A DNA stretch of 64,000 nucleotides from Lawsonibacter asaccharolyticus (GCA_003112755.1 BFBT01000001.1:248001-312000); one strand, 5' to 3'; counted from the stretch's first letter, positions 32,944 to 42,936 are shown. A program made the numbers and translations. The notes: generated by a model from the sequence alone, not told the origin.

Positions 32944-34233
32944 TCAGGTCCCGCGCTCCTCCGCCAGGCCCGCCTCCAGCTGGCTGGGCTCCGGACGTGT
33001 GATTTCGTTCCACACCCGGTTTACTTCCTCCATACAGCTGAAATAAAGGCTGGTCAGCAGGTTGGTCGGGATACCCAGCCCCTCCGCGAGTTCGTCAATT
33101 CTTGCCCAGTTGGCTCGCTCGTAGGACAGTGCCAGATCATAGAGCATACCGCACCGCCCTGTGTGATGCAAAAGCCCCTCCTTCGCCTCTGCGCACAGGG
33201 GGATCTGCTCCAGGATCTCTTCCAGCGGTGCGTCGATCAGATAGTTCAGAGTAGAAAACATCCCCATCAGATATGCCTCCGGCTTGGAGATGGGCATGTC
33301 TTTCGCATAGTTCATCAGGTTGCTGCAGAAGCTTGCTCTCATAAAGGACAAGCGCAGGAATTCCTCTGCTCCCTCTTCCATCTGGTTTTCTGCATTGCTT
33401 GCGCTCAGCAGATAGACCCACTGCTTCAGTTCGCTCAGTCCCATGGTCATGATGGCCTGACGCACAGTAGCCACCTTGTGTCTCAGGGCAAAATAGCAGG
33501 AATTTGCCATCTTCAGCAGGCCATAGGTCAAAGTAGCATCCACCGAAATGATCTGCTCGATCTCCTCCACATCAGGCTCATCCCTGGTCACCGCCACCAT
33601 CAGGCGGAAGAAATTGCTTTGCAGGTAGCCGCTGCTGTGTGTCTTCGTCCGGAGCTTCTCTGCCACATAAGTGCCCTCCAGCGCATCCACCTTCAGTTTC
33701 AGCGCCTTCTGGTAGAGCTCCTCCCGGTCTATTCCCACCGCAATGCACTTTTTCTTCATGCTGCGGGCAATTTCAATGATATTTTTCAGTGTGAGCTCTG
33801 GTGTGCTCTGAAAATTCAGCTTGATGTAGTCGATGCCATCCAGAATCCCCAGATACCGCGGCGCAAATTGAAACTCATTGACCGCGATCTGGTACCCTTC
33901 CTTCGCGTACTGCTGTACCATCCGCATAGCCAGAGGATGAATGATCACACTGTCATCGATTTGAATGACCAGTTCCGACTTGTCAAACAGCCTGGGTGTC
34001 TTTTTCATCAGCAGAGTAGTGGTAAAGGTCATAAAATTCAGGGACCCCCGAAGCAGCTTGTCTGTATTCAGCGTCAGGAAATTGTAGATGGTGTCTGCTG
34101 CGGCGAAATCGCTGGCGCCAGGACCATCTCCCCCGCTGAATGCCTGATTCTCACCATAGTACTGGATCTCATAGCCGATGATCCGGTTTTCTGCATCCTT
34201 GATCGGCTGGCGGACGATATATTTGCTGTTCAT
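32944..34233 (-). CDS. EAL-like plus HDOD domain protein (YuxH-like)
   Basis: 429 residues from ATG 34233 (AGGAGG at 8 nt). The N-terminal half has the EAL fold but lacks its catalytic motifs (YEIQYY in place of EAL, AVNEFQF instead of the DDF motif). The C-terminal half is an HDOD domain (IISVDATLTYGLLKMANSCYF, then VRQAIMTMGLSELKQWVYLL). Such YuxH/CdgJ-type proteins do not hydrolyse c-di-GMP but regulate motility by protein contacts. Last gene before the main operon terminator. Confidence 0.87.
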   Translation of the reverse strand: MNSKYIVRQPIKDAENRIIGYEIQYYGENQAFSGGDGPGASDFAAADTIYNFLTLNTDKLLRGSLNFMTFTTTLLMKKTPRLFDKSELVIQIDDSVIIHPLAMRMVQQYAKEGYQIAVNEFQFAPRYLGILDGIDYIKLNFQSTPELTLKNIIEIARSMKKKCIAVGIDREELYQKALKLKVDALEGTYVAEKLRTKTHSSGYLQSNFFRLMVAVTRDEPDVEEIEQIISVDATLTYGLLKMANSCYFALRHKVATVRQAIMTMGLSELKQWVYLLSASNAENQMEEGAEEFLRLSFMRASFCSNLMNYAKDMPISKPEAYLMGMFSTLNYLIDAPLEEILEQIPLCAEAKEGLLHHTGRCGMLYDLALSYERANWARIDELAEGLGIPTNLLTSLYFSCMEEVNRVWNEITRPEPSQLEAGLAEERGT

Positions 34234-34253
34234 AGACTTCCCTCCTGCTTCCG

Positions 34254-35174
34254 TCACTCTCCACGGGCGATCAGCTGATCGATGATCCCGATCAGATGCC
34301 CAATTTCAGGCTTGCTCAGCTGTTCATCCGCGCCCACCTCTTTTCCCTTCCGGCGCATCTCCTCCGTGATCAGGGAGGAGAAGATCACCACCGGGATACG
34401 GCTGAACTCCGGATCGCATTTGATCAGCTTTGTCAGGCGGTGTCCATCCATCTGCGGCATCTCCAAGTCCGTGATGATCAGCGCCACATGTTCTCGCAGA
34501 TCCGGCGCTCCCTTCCACTGCTGGAGGGCGTCCCATAGTTCACCGCCGTTTGGATACATATTTAGGTTTACATATCCGGCCTTCACCAAAGCGCTGCGGA
34601 TCATCTGTGTGAGCAGGATAGAGTCCTCAGCCACCCAGATAGGAGTCTCGTTCCGGCTTCTCGGCCCCAGCCGGTCCACCTCAGAGAGCTGGATCCCTGT
34701 CTCAGGCGCGATCTCCGCCACGATCTTTTCAAAGTCCAAAATAGTGACCAGTTCCTCACCGCACTGCGCGATACCGGTGGCCACACCCTCTGGTCCCCCA
34801 GAGACGGTCTTATCCGGCTTCTGTATATCCTGCCAGGAGATCCTGCTGATCCCAACCACTGTATGAACACGAAACGCAATATGCATCTGATTGAAATTGG
34901 TGATGATGAACAGGTCCTTGTTCCCCTTTTCTTCCTCCCGTCCACTCAGATATTTGGGCAAGTCCACCACTGTGATCACTATGTCTCTGGGCTTGAAGAT
35001 GCCCTCCACTGCGGGATGAGAATGGGGCATGGGATGTACAGGTGCGGACATCAGGATCTCCCGCACCTTTGCCACATTGATCCCATAGAGATTCCCGTCA
35101 ATGGTAAACTCCATAATTTCGATCTCATTTGTCCCTGTTTCCAGTAATATCTCGTGGTTGCCTCGCTCTGCCAT
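34254..35174 (-). CDS. cheV: chemotaxis protein CheV (CheW-REC)
   Basis: 306 residues. An N-terminal CheW domain (EFTIDGNLYGINVAKVREIL) couples receptors to the CheA kinase. A C-terminal receiver domain carries the phospho-acceptor Asp in IITDLEMPQMDG and the acidic pair in WVAEDS. CheV contributes to adaptation. It follows cheD and precedes the HDOD gene in the same direction. Confidence 0.94.
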   Translation of the reverse strand: MAERGNHEILLETGTNEIEIMEFTIDGNLYGINVAKVREILMSAPVHPMPHSHPAVEGIFKPRDIVITVVDLPKYLSGREEEKGNKDLFIITNFNQMHIAFRVHTVVGISRISWQDIQKPDKTVSGGPEGVATGIAQCGEELVTILDFEKIVAEIAPETGIQLSEVDRLGPRSRNETPIWVAEDSILLTQMIRSALVKAGYVNLNMYPNGGELWDALQQWKGAPDLREHVALIITDLEMPQMDGHRLTKLIKCDPEFSRIPVVIFSSLITEEMRRKGKEVGADEQLSKPEIGHLIGIIDQLIARGE

Positions 35175-35211
35175 GCTGATCCCCCATTTCTGATCTCATT
35201 TAAAATTTTAG

Positions 35212-35694
35212 CTAGAAAATCAGTTCCGGTCTTCCATAGCTGCGGATGCATGCCTCTCCGGATTCTGCGTCGAACAGCAGCGTCCTTGCCACTGTACCGC
35301 CCACATCCTCCCGCAGGAGCTTGATGCCTTCCCTTTTCAACGTCATATGCACGCTTTCAATATTCCGCTGCCCGATATTTCCCAGGCTTCCGCCGCCCGC
35401 CACCTCAAACATACGGGCGCCTCCCGCAATTTTGGCCACCATGCGGCTGCGCCTTGCCCCTCTCGCCTCCATCTGCCGCAGGGTCTCCCGAATTCCCGTG
35501 TCCGCATACTTCATCGGTGATCTCCGCCCGGTCTCCATGTTCAGCGGCAGCATCACATGGACCAGCGCCGCCAGTCTCAGGCCGGGGTCATAGAGACAGA
35601 TCCCGATGCACGACCCAAGGGCATATGTCACCAGCATCCCTTCATACTGGGCCATTTTCATATCCGCGATCCCCACCACCAACTTATCACTCAT
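35212..35694 (-). CDS. cheD: chemoreceptor glutamine deamidase CheD
   Basis: 160 residues from ATG 35694, overlapping the cheC stop. The catalytic Cys is in LGSCIGICLYDP and the His in LVHVMLP. CheD deamidates receptor glutamines and forms a complex with CheC, whose gene is adjacent and coupled. Confidence 0.94.
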   Translation of the reverse strand: MSDKLVVGIADMKMAQYEGMLVTYALGSCIGICLYDPGLRLAALVHVMLPLNMETGRRSPMKYADTGIRETLRQMEARGARRSRMVAKIAGGARMFEVAGGGSLGNIGQRNIESVHMTLKREGIKLLREDVGGTVARTLLFDAESGEACIRSYGRPELIF

Positions 35695-36307
35695 CCAAAA
35701 CACCCAGCTTCTTCAACAAAAAATTTAGAGAGCGGATATCCGGTGAGAGCAGCAGGCGGCAGGGTACGATCCTGCGATTGCAGATAAAATTTGCGCCGAT
35801 CGTCATAATGTAATCTGACTGACCGCCAAATTCCGCCATGGGAACGGTCAAAATCGCCCCCTGCATGTCCACCGCAAAGGCGGGCACCGTTACCTGGATG
35901 GTGAGGTCCGCTAAACCGGACAGAGCGTTGATGAACGTGGAGATCATGATGTTGCCTACTTCCACCAAGGCGGAACGGTCCAGCTCTGTGAGCTGACTGT
36001 AATCTTCGATCTCCCTGCCTACCATATGCCCCAACACCAGATTGACAAACTCTATCTGCTGCACCGAGAGCATGATCCCATTCACTTCGCCTCCCATGCG
36101 CACTACAACGCCGGCCGTAATTACCTCAGGGCCGCCGATCCAGTCAATGGCCTCGTTGTAGCCCATGATTCGGACCTCCGGCACGTCGATACGCACCTCG
36201 CACCCCAGCATGCTGGACAGTGCGGTAGCTGCGTTTCCCGTGCCGATGCTCCCGATCTCCCGGATGGTGTCCAGTTCCAAAACATTCAGCTCATCAAAAT
36301 TTTTCAA
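35687..36307 (-). CDS. cheC: CheY-P phosphatase CheC
   Basis: 206 residues with both active-site helices of the E-x3-N type: REIGSIGTGNAATALS and VEVGNIMISTFINAL. It dephosphorylates CheY-P and binds CheD. It is placed between flgG and cheD, as in other Bacillota. Confidence 0.93.
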   Translation of the reverse strand: MKNFDELNVLELDTIREIGSIGTGNAATALSSMLGCEVRIDVPEVRIMGYNEAIDWIGGPEVITAGVVVRMGGEVNGIMLSVQQIEFVNLVLGHMVGREIEDYSQLTELDRSALVEVGNIMISTFINALSGLADLTIQVTVPAFAVDMQGAILTVPMAEFGGQSDYIMTIGANFICNRRIVPCRLLLSPDIRSLNFLLKKLGVLDE

Positions 36308-36322
36308 GACAATTCCCCCGTC

Positions 36323-37054
36323 TTATCCATTCGCCAGGTTGTTCACAGTCGTCTCCACCTCATCCGCCGTGATCATCATTTTCAGCGCATAGCTGTAGGA
36401 GCGCTGTGCCTCGATCACCTTTCCGATCTCAGTGGCCAGATCCGTGTTGGATGTCTCTAAAAATCCCTGCCGGACTGCTGAACTGCCCATCCAAACATTT
36501 CCGCTTTTTTCCGTTGCCAGGAAGCGCCCTCCGTCCAGGTGCTGCAGTCCATCCTGGTATTGCACGATAAACACGCCCACAGGCTGCTCTTCCTCAAAAT
36601 TTTCCATCTGGATTGGGTAGCCGCTGGAGTTCAGGACCTGGCGCCCCGCACCGTCCGTCAGATAGTAGACTTCGTGCCATTCTCCCTCCTCATCCTGCTC
36701 CTGAAAGCCTGCGGCCGCAAAGGAGCCGTCCCGGGTGAACGATATCTCGTTTTTGGATGGGTCGAAGAGGGCAAAAAAGCCGTCTCCCGCAATGGCGTAG
36801 TCCTGTTTCCTTCCAGTCTCCTCAACAGGTGCCTGACTGAAGTCTGTCGCGGTGGATACCATGCGCGTCCCGCTCCCCTTCGGAAGCTGATCCCCTCCGA
36901 TCCCATTGACCATGCCGTACATCAGCGCCTGAAAGGCTGGCTTTTCTGCCTTGAACCCGCAGGTATTGACATTGGCGATATTGTTTGCCTGCACGTTCAT
37001 CTTCTGCATCTGCTGCTGTGCGCCCACCGCAGCGCTGTAAAATGCCTGAATCAT
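36323..37054 (-). CDS. flgG: flagellar rod/hook-basal body protein FlgG-like
   Basis: 243 residues from ATG 37054. The N-terminus (MIQAFYSAAVGAQQQMQKMNVQANNIANVNTCG) has the axial-protein signature and the C-terminus (GFLETSNTDLATEIGKVIEAQRSYSYALKMM) forms the other half of the D0 coiled coil. FlgG builds the distal rod; in Bacillus nomenclature this would be FlhP. Tandem with the paralogous gene upstream. Confidence 0.85.
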   Translation of the reverse strand: MIQAFYSAAVGAQQQMQKMNVQANNIANVNTCGFKAEKPAFQALMYGMVNGIGGDQLPKGSGTRMVSTATDFSQAPVEETGRKQDYAIAGDGFFALFDPSKNEISFTRDGSFAAAGFQEQDEEGEWHEVYYLTDGAGRQVLNSSGYPIQMENFEEEQPVGVFIVQYQDGLQHLDGGRFLATEKSGNVWMGSSAVRQGFLETSNTDLATEIGKVIEAQRSYSYALKMMITADEVETTVNNLANG

Positions 37055-37073
37055 AAGCTCTCCCCCTCTCCGT

Positions 37074-37829
37074 TTACATCCGCGCCAGCTCATTGGCCGC
37101 CTTCGTCAGCAGGCCGTCGTAGAGTTTGAGTACTTGGGCCGCGCTCTGTAGCGCCCGCTCCGCAGTCATCATGGTACTCATCTCCCGGATCATATCCACG
37201 TTGGAGCTCTCGACCCACCGCCACTGAATGGACGGCTGTACTGGCTCAGCTGCCTGACCGCCGGCCCCGAACAGCCCGCTCTCATTCTTAGTCAGCTGTC
37301 CATTATCCGCAAAGGCGAATACGCCGATCTGTCCCAGGTATGCATCTCCATCTTCGGTATAGATCCGGCCGAACTCATCGGCCCGGATATCATCCGTTGT
37401 CAGTTGGAGAGGCTGTCCGTCCGGTCCCAGCACCCTGCCATGGGCCGGAAGGGAGAGATAGCCCTCCTGATCCAGCGCAAAGCTCCCTCCCCGGGTATAT
37501 TCTGTGCCGTTCTCCGTCTGAATGGCAAAAAAACCCTCTCCCTGGATCGCAAAATCCAGATTGAGCCCCGTCTCCTCCGGAGTCCCCTGGGCAAAGTTTA
37601 TGTAAAGCTGACTGGGTGCCAGGATATAGCTCTCTTCTCCAATTTCCTGTGCACCGCTTTTGTTCTTGTTGCCTATGCGGCTGATCAGCACTTCCTGAAA
37701 GGTGCTGTCCGTGTACTGTTCCGCCTTATAGCCTGGGGTGGTCAAATTTGTCATGTTATTGGAGACCACATCCAGCCTCCGGCTTTGGGAGAGCATGCCG
37801 GAGGTCAAATTGTAAAAGCCTTTTGTCAT
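37074..37829 (-). CDS. flgF: flagellar rod protein FlgF-like
   Basis: 251 residues from ATG 37829. The axial-protein N-terminus (GFYNLTSGMLSQSRRLDVVSNNMTNLTTPGYK) and C-terminus (WVESSNVDMIREMSTMMTAERALQSAAQVLKLYDGL) are clear. It lies between fliA and flgG, as flhO does in Bacillus. Assignment as FlgF rather than FlgG rests on position. Confidence 0.8.
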   Translation of the reverse strand: MTKGFYNLTSGMLSQSRRLDVVSNNMTNLTTPGYKAEQYTDSTFQEVLISRIGNKNKSGAQEIGEESYILAPSQLYINFAQGTPEETGLNLDFAIQGEGFFAIQTENGTEYTRGGSFALDQEGYLSLPAHGRVLGPDGQPLQLTTDDIRADEFGRIYTEDGDAYLGQIGVFAFADNGQLTKNESGLFGAGGQAAEPVQPSIQWRWVESSNVDMIREMSTMMTAERALQSAAQVLKLYDGLLTKAANELARM

Positions 37830-37850
37830 GTTACCGCTCCGCCTTTCCAC

Positions 37851-38675
37851 TTACTGCGCTTCCATGTATTGCTTCATGTACTGCCTCAGATGCTCGATTG
37901 CCCGGCTGTGGATCTGTGATATCCTGGGGGCGCTCACATTCAGCACCTGTGCAATTTCCTTCATGCTCAGCTCCTTCTCATAATACAGGGAAAGGACCAG
38001 CTGCTCCTTCTCCCGCAGGGATGAGATCCCCTGCTTGAGCGTCTCATGCAGCTCCTGCTCCTCGCACAGCTCTTCGGGCGGGTTCCCGCTTTCCCCCGAG
38101 ATCCTCTGCCGTGCTCCCCTGCCCTGGGTATCCAGCAGCGCCTCAAAGGAAAGCAGGCCGGACACCGCTGTCTCAGAGAGCATAGCCCCATATTCCTCTC
38201 TTGTCACGCCCAGATGGTCCGCCATTTCCGCGCTGCTGGGCGTGCGCCCCATCTGCATGGACAGCTCCTCTCTGGCCCGGTTCAGACGGATAGACTTCTG
38301 CCGCACTTGACGCGGCAGCCAGTCCTGGTGTCTGGCCAGGTCCACGATCATGCCCCGCAGGCGCTTGGAGACATAGGTCTCGAATTTCACGTCCTTTGAG
38401 GGGTCGAACTTGTCCACCGCGCTGAGCAGCACCAGGATCCCCTCTTCCACAATATCATCCAGCTGGGCAAAGCTGCTGTAGATCCCCCACACCTGGGCGG
38501 CAATGGCCCGCACCATGCCTGTCATGCGGAGTACCAGCTTCCATTTCAGTTCCTCATCTCCGCTTTCCCTGTACAGAAACAGCAGCTCTTGGTTGCTCAT
38601 CTGCTCCACTGCTTCCTCTGAAAGCAATTCAGTCTGCTGGGCGGCAGTCTCAACTTTTTCTCTGCACTTTTCCAT
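37851..38675 (-). CDS. fliA: flagellar sigma factor FliA/SigD
   Basis: 274 residues. Region 2 reads YSSFAQLDDIVEEGILVLLSAVDKFDPSKDVKFETYVSKRLRGMIVD; region 3 is around AMLSETAVSG; region 4 (LREKEQLVLSLYYEKELSMKEIAQVLNVSAPRISQIHSRAI) carries the HTH. It directs late flagellar and chemotaxis genes; a matching promoter lies upstream of fliD. Directly downstream of flhA. No anti-sigma factor FlgM is in the window. Confidence 0.95.
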   Translation of the reverse strand: MEKCREKVETAAQQTELLSEEAVEQMSNQELLFLYRESGDEELKWKLVLRMTGMVRAIAAQVWGIYSSFAQLDDIVEEGILVLLSAVDKFDPSKDVKFETYVSKRLRGMIVDLARHQDWLPRQVRQKSIRLNRAREELSMQMGRTPSSAEMADHLGVTREEYGAMLSETAVSGLLSFEALLDTQGRGARQRISGESGNPPEELCEEQELHETLKQGISSLREKEQLVLSLYYEKELSMKEIAQVLNVSAPRISQIHSRAIEHLRQYMKQYMEAQ

Positions 38676-38691
38676 CCGTGTCGCCCCTTAC

Positions 38692-40782
38692 CTATGAAGG
38701 CTGATTCTGCTGCTGAAGTGTAATGTTGCCGATCGCCTGGATCTGCACGCTGCTGGTTATCTCGTGGAAGGAGAGCACATAGACATCAGGATAAAACTGG
38801 GCGATCATTCGGCTGAGGTAGACCCGGATAATCTGGCTGGTCAGGACGATGGGTGTCTGGGACAGGTCGTTGAACTTCTTTCTCAACTCTCCCAGCTGCG
38901 CAATAATCTGCTGCATGATATCCGGGCTCAGGGCCAGATACACCCCGTGATCGTTTTTCGTCAGGGCAGCCAGCACTTTCTTTTCCACCTCAGCGTCCAA
39001 CGTCACCACCCTCAGCTGTCCATTTTCACAGAAGCGCCGGGTAATCGTCCGGCTCAGCGCACTGCGCACCTGTTCCGTGATCATATCAATGTCACGGGTC
39101 CCGCCGCTGGCCTCCACCACTGCCTCCAGGATAGTTGCGAGATCTTTGATCGGGATGCCCTCCCGGAGCAGGCTTTTCAGGATCTTCTCCAGATTTGCAT
39201 AAGAAACCACATTAGGAATGGCGTCCGCCACCAGCTCTGGCTCTGTCTGTTTCAAGTGCTCGACCAGCTGTATGGTCTCCGAACGATTCAACAGCTCGTA
39301 AGTATGCTTTTTGATGGTCTCAGACAGGTGGGTCAGCATCACCGTCAGCGGTGTGATCACAGTATAGCCGTAGATTTCCGCCATCTCCTTGTTTTCTGGC
39401 AGAATCCAGCGTGAGGGAATACCGTAGGCAGGCTCCACTGTCTCGATCCCGTCGATTTCTCCTGTGGGATTGGAGGGTTCCAGGGCCAGATAGTAGTCCA
39501 CCAGGATCTCTCCCCGTGCCACTTCCTCTCCCCGGATCTTGATGATGTATTGGTTGGTTCCCAGGGATGCGCCGTCATGGAGCCGGATGGACGGGATCAC
39601 AAATCCCATGTCCTGAGCATACTGCCGCCGGAAAATGACGATCCGGCTGATCAGCTTTCCGCCGCTGGCTTCGTCCACCAGAGGGATCAGGCTGTATCCG
39701 AATTCCATCTCAATGGGCTCCACAGTCAACAGGGAGTAGACATTGTTGATGTCCTTGTAGTAGTCCGCCTCGCTGGCCGCCTGGAGCTCTGGCACCGCCT
39801 CACCGGCCCTTGCGCTCTCCGCTTCCTCCATCTGTCTGGCAAGGGCCATTTTGTGATCGCTCCAGTATCCGCCTACGGAAAGGACGGCTCCCACCAACAG
39901 AAGGGGCAGGGTCGGAGTCCCTGGAAAAAGCCCCAGCATCAGAAGGATCATGCCGGTCGCCATAATAGCTCTGGGCTGGGCCTTGAACTGGCTGATCACA
40001 TCGGTGTTCAGGCTCCCGTCCGATACGGAGCGAGTCACGATCATTCCAGTGGCAGTGGAGATCATCAGAGCCGGAAGCTGAGACACCAGGCCATCGCCAA
40101 TGGTAGCGATGGAATATACACTTAGGACCGTGCTCAGGTCTCCCCCGCCCTGTACGATTCCAATGATCAGCCCGGCTACGAAGTTGATGACCGTGATGAT
40201 CAGGGACATTACGGCGTCCCCCTTGACGATCTTGGTGGCGCCATCCATGGCGCCATAAAAGTCCGCCTCCCGCTGGATCTTCTGCCTGCGCAGACGGGCC
40301 TCTTTCTCATTGATCAGGCCAGAGCTCAGATCCGCGTCAATAGCCATCTGTTTTCCAGGCATAGCGTCCAGGGTGAACCGGGCAGCTACCTCGGAGACCC
40401 GTTCCGCTCCCTTGGTGATGACAATGAACTGGACCAGTACAATGATCAAAAAGATCAGTATCCCGATGACGATATTTCCCTGGGTGATCAGATCCCCGAA
40501 CGCCTTAATGACCACACCGGCGTTTCCCCCGTTCTTGAGGATCAGACGGGTGGAGGACACATTTAATCCCAGCCGGAATAGAGTCGTAATGAGCAGCAGG
40601 GAGGGAAAAATGGAAAATTCCAGCGGCTCGGAAATATTCATGGTGATCATCAGGATCATGATGGACAGCGAGATATTAAGGATCAGCAGCACATCCAGCA
40701 CACTGGGATGCAGCGGGATCACCAGGAACAGAACGATGACCACCACGATCAGGGATATTGCATTGTTGAGTATTCGTCTCAT
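38692..40782 (-). CDS. flhA: flagellar export gate protein FlhA
   Basis: 696 residues. About eight membrane segments occupy the N-terminal half (IVVVIVLFLVIPLHPSVLDVLL ...) with the conserved FHIPEP-like cytoplasmic loop region (ERVSEVAARFTLDAMPGKQMAIDADL). The C-terminal half is the large cytosolic domain that docks chaperone-substrate complexes. Downstream one normally finds flhF and flhG, but here fliA follows after 16 bp. Confidence 0.96.
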   Translation of the reverse strand: MRRILNNAISLIVVVIVLFLVIPLHPSVLDVLLILNISLSIMILMITMNISEPLEFSIFPSLLLITTLFRLGLNVSSTRLILKNGGNAGVVIKAFGDLITQGNIVIGILIFLIIVLVQFIVITKGAERVSEVAARFTLDAMPGKQMAIDADLSSGLINEKEARLRRQKIQREADFYGAMDGATKIVKGDAVMSLIITVINFVAGLIIGIVQGGGDLSTVLSVYSIATIGDGLVSQLPALMISTATGMIVTRSVSDGSLNTDVISQFKAQPRAIMATGMILLMLGLFPGTPTLPLLLVGAVLSVGGYWSDHKMALARQMEEAESARAGEAVPELQAASEADYYKDINNVYSLLTVEPIEMEFGYSLIPLVDEASGGKLISRIVIFRRQYAQDMGFVIPSIRLHDGASLGTNQYIIKIRGEEVARGEILVDYYLALEPSNPTGEIDGIETVEPAYGIPSRWILPENKEMAEIYGYTVITPLTVMLTHLSETIKKHTYELLNRSETIQLVEHLKQTEPELVADAIPNVVSYANLEKILKSLLREGIPIKDLATILEAVVEASGGTRDIDMITEQVRSALSRTITRRFCENGQLRVVTLDAEVEKKVLAALTKNDHGVYLALSPDIMQQIIAQLGELRKKFNDLSQTPIVLTSQIIRVYLSRMIAQFYPDVYVLSFHEITSSVQIQAIGNITLQQQNQPS

Positions 40783-40805
40783 ATCTCTTCCTGGAGCCTA
40801 CTTTC

Positions 40806-41867
40806 TCATGGAATCTTCTGATCCATCCGATACAGATAAACCAATACCTCCGCCACTGCGTTATACAGCTCAGGCGGGATCACTCGGTTGAGGTCTGTGG
40901 AGGCATACAGCGCCCGGGCCAGCGGCACGTTCTCCACCACGGCCACCTTGTGCTCCTCTGCGGTACGCACGATCCTGGCCGCCAGTTCGTCCTGCCCCTT
41001 CGCCAGCACGATGGGCGCTGGGTCCCGATCCGGCTGGTAGCGCAGAGCCACCGCGAAATGGGTGGGGTTCCGGATTACCACGTCCGCCTTTGGCACCTGC
41101 TGCATCATTCTGGACTGAGCCATTTTCCGCTGGGTCTCCTTGATCTTTCCCTTGATTTTCGGATCTCCCTCTGTCTGCTTGAACTCCTCCTTGATCTCCT
41201 GTTTGGACATCCGGATCTGCCGCTCATAGTCCCACCACTGATAAAAGATATCTGCCGCAGCCAGCACCGCGAAGGCCGCCCCGATCTGCATGGACAGCAG
41301 GAAGCTCTCCTCAAACAGATGGGCACAGGCCGCCAAAAGATCGGTGTAAAGATATTTGGTAAACAGGTCCAGCACGTTGGTGATATACCGGAAAATCAGT
41401 ATCAGAAGAACTGCGATCTTCAGCAGTCCTTTCAGCGCCTCCACAACACTGCGCAGGGAAAACAGCCGTTTCACTCCCTGCAGAGGGCTGATCCGGCTCA
41501 GCTTCGGCCTCAGGGACTCCCCTGAAACCAGCAGCTTTGTCTGAAAAAAAGTGGCCACCACCCCTGCTGCTGCAGCCGCAGCCATCAGTGGGACCGCAGC
41601 CTTGACAAACGTTCCCAGAAGATGAATGAACAGCCCGCTTCCCTCCGCCGGGACTTCCATGGATGGCTGCGCAATGAGATCCATACAGTACCGCAGGAAC
41701 TCATATATTTGTGCCGCGATCCAGTTGGCGCTCAGCCTGAGGACAAGGAAGCTGACCAGCAATACGACCACTGAGACTGCGTCATTACTGAAAAATATAT
41801 TTCCTTTTTTCCGCTCATCACGCCGCTTTTTTGGTGTGGCTTTTTCCGTTTTCTGTCCGTCTGCCAA
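40806..41867 (-). CDS. flhB: flagellar export switch protein FlhB
   Basis: 353 residues. Four membrane segments are followed by the cytoplasmic autocleavage domain with the NPTH motif (N267 to H270), cut between Asn and Pro to change export specificity from hook to filament. The N-terminus DGQKTEKATPKKRRDERKKG is typical. Confidence 0.96.
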   Translation of the reverse strand: MADGQKTEKATPKKRRDERKKGNIFFSNDAVSVVVLLVSFLVLRLSANWIAAQIYEFLRYCMDLIAQPSMEVPAEGSGLFIHLLGTFVKAAVPLMAAAAAAGVVATFFQTKLLVSGESLRPKLSRISPLQGVKRLFSLRSVVEALKGLLKIAVLLILIFRYITNVLDLFTKYLYTDLLAACAHLFEESFLLSMQIGAAFAVLAAADIFYQWWDYERQIRMSKQEIKEEFKQTEGDPKIKGKIKETQRKMAQSRMMQQVPKADVVIRNPTHFAVALRYQPDRDPAPIVLAKGQDELAARIVRTAEEHKVAVVENVPLARALYASTDLNRVIPPELYNAVAEVLVYLYRMDQKIP

Positions 41868-41904
41868 GCCCCATCACCTCTTCTCTCTTCCAGAGCCCTT
41901 CCCA

Positions 41905-42678
41905 CTAACCGGAGCCTGCCATCACGGCCAGCCCCCGTCTCAGGCCAGAAAGCATGTCCGCCTCTGCCCCCAGCAGGAATTCACTAAGGGGAGTCAGGAA
42001 CAGGAAGAGCAGGATCAGTCCGATGATGACCTTGAGTTCCATGTTGATGACAAAGGCGTTGATCTGTGGGATAGCCTTCATCAAAATTCCCATTCCCAGC
42101 TCTCCCAGCAGTTCGGCAGCCAAGATCGGCAGGGCCATCTTTACCGCCAGAAGCATGGAAGAGAAAAACACCTCTGCCACGTAGGAGGCCGCTGCTTCCC
42201 CGAGGACAGCGGTGCCAAAGGGCAGGATCTCAGCCGAGCCCAGCAGAATGCGCATCAGGGTGTAGTGGCCGTTCTCTGCAAAGAAGTTCAGAAAAAAGAG
42301 GATATTCAGCAGGGATGCCGTCACAGACATGTTGGCCTGACTGCTTGCATCGTAGATCTGCGCCATTGTCAGTCCCATCTGAGCGTCTATGATCTCTCCG
42401 CCTGCCTGGACGATAGCTGCGCACAGCTGCATCAGAAAGCCCAGCACGAATCCCACAATAAGTTCCACGCCTAGCCGGACCACCAGTTCCACCACTGTTC
42501 CTGGCGGTGCTGGCATCGGCTGTCCAAGCCCGTAGACAAACACGGACAAAACCAGAGTCAGGCCCGTCTTTGCGTACCCGGGGATATTGCTGCGGCCTAG
42601 GATCGGGCTGAACAGGACAAAACCGCTGATCCTGGCCAACACCATTTCAAATCCAAAGAGCTCTGACCATCCAACCAT
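41905..42678 (-). CDS. fliR: flagellar export protein FliR
   Basis: 257-residue membrane protein of the export gate, forming the channel together with FliP and FliQ. It has multiple hydrophobic segments, the beginning GFEMVLARISGFVLFSPILG, and the C-terminal pattern IGLILLFLFLTPLSEFL. It lies between fliQ and flhB. Confidence 0.94.
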   Translation of the reverse strand: MVGWSELFGFEMVLARISGFVLFSPILGRSNIPGYAKTGLTLVLSVFVYGLGQPMPAPPGTVVELVVRLGVELIVGFVLGFLMQLCAAIVQAGGEIIDAQMGLTMAQIYDASSQANMSVTASLLNILFFLNFFAENGHYTLMRILLGSAEILPFGTAVLGEAAASYVAEVFFSSMLLAVKMALPILAAELLGELGMGILMKAIPQINAFVINMELKVIIGLILLFLFLTPLSEFLLGAEADMLSGLRRGLAVMAGSG

Positions 42679-42690
42679 ACTGTCTGTTCC

Positions 42691-42936
42691 TCACATCAGG
42701 GTAAACAGGTAGCGTGTAAAATCCTTCAGAGTCTCCAGCATCCAGCCGCCCGCCGCCAGAAGGATAAGGACGACCACGATCATTTTCAGGATAAAGGAGA
42801 GGGACTGCTCATGGATCTGGGTCACAGCCTGAAAAATAGCCACCAGGATCCCCACCAGCATACTCAGCAGCAGCAGCGGTGCCCCCAGCTTCAGCGCTAC
42901 TCCCACGCCCTCCCGCAGGATATCGACTACGTCCAT
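42691..42936 (-). CDS. fliQ: flagellar export protein FliQ
   Basis: 81 residues with two membrane helices and the sequence VGILVAIFQAVTQIHEQSLSFILK, the conserved FliQ core. Tight spacing to fliP and fliR. Confidence 0.95.
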   Translation of the reverse strand: MDVVDILREGVGVALKLGAPLLLLSMLVGILVAIFQAVTQIHEQSLSFILKMIVVVLILLAAGGWMLETLKDFTRYLFTLM

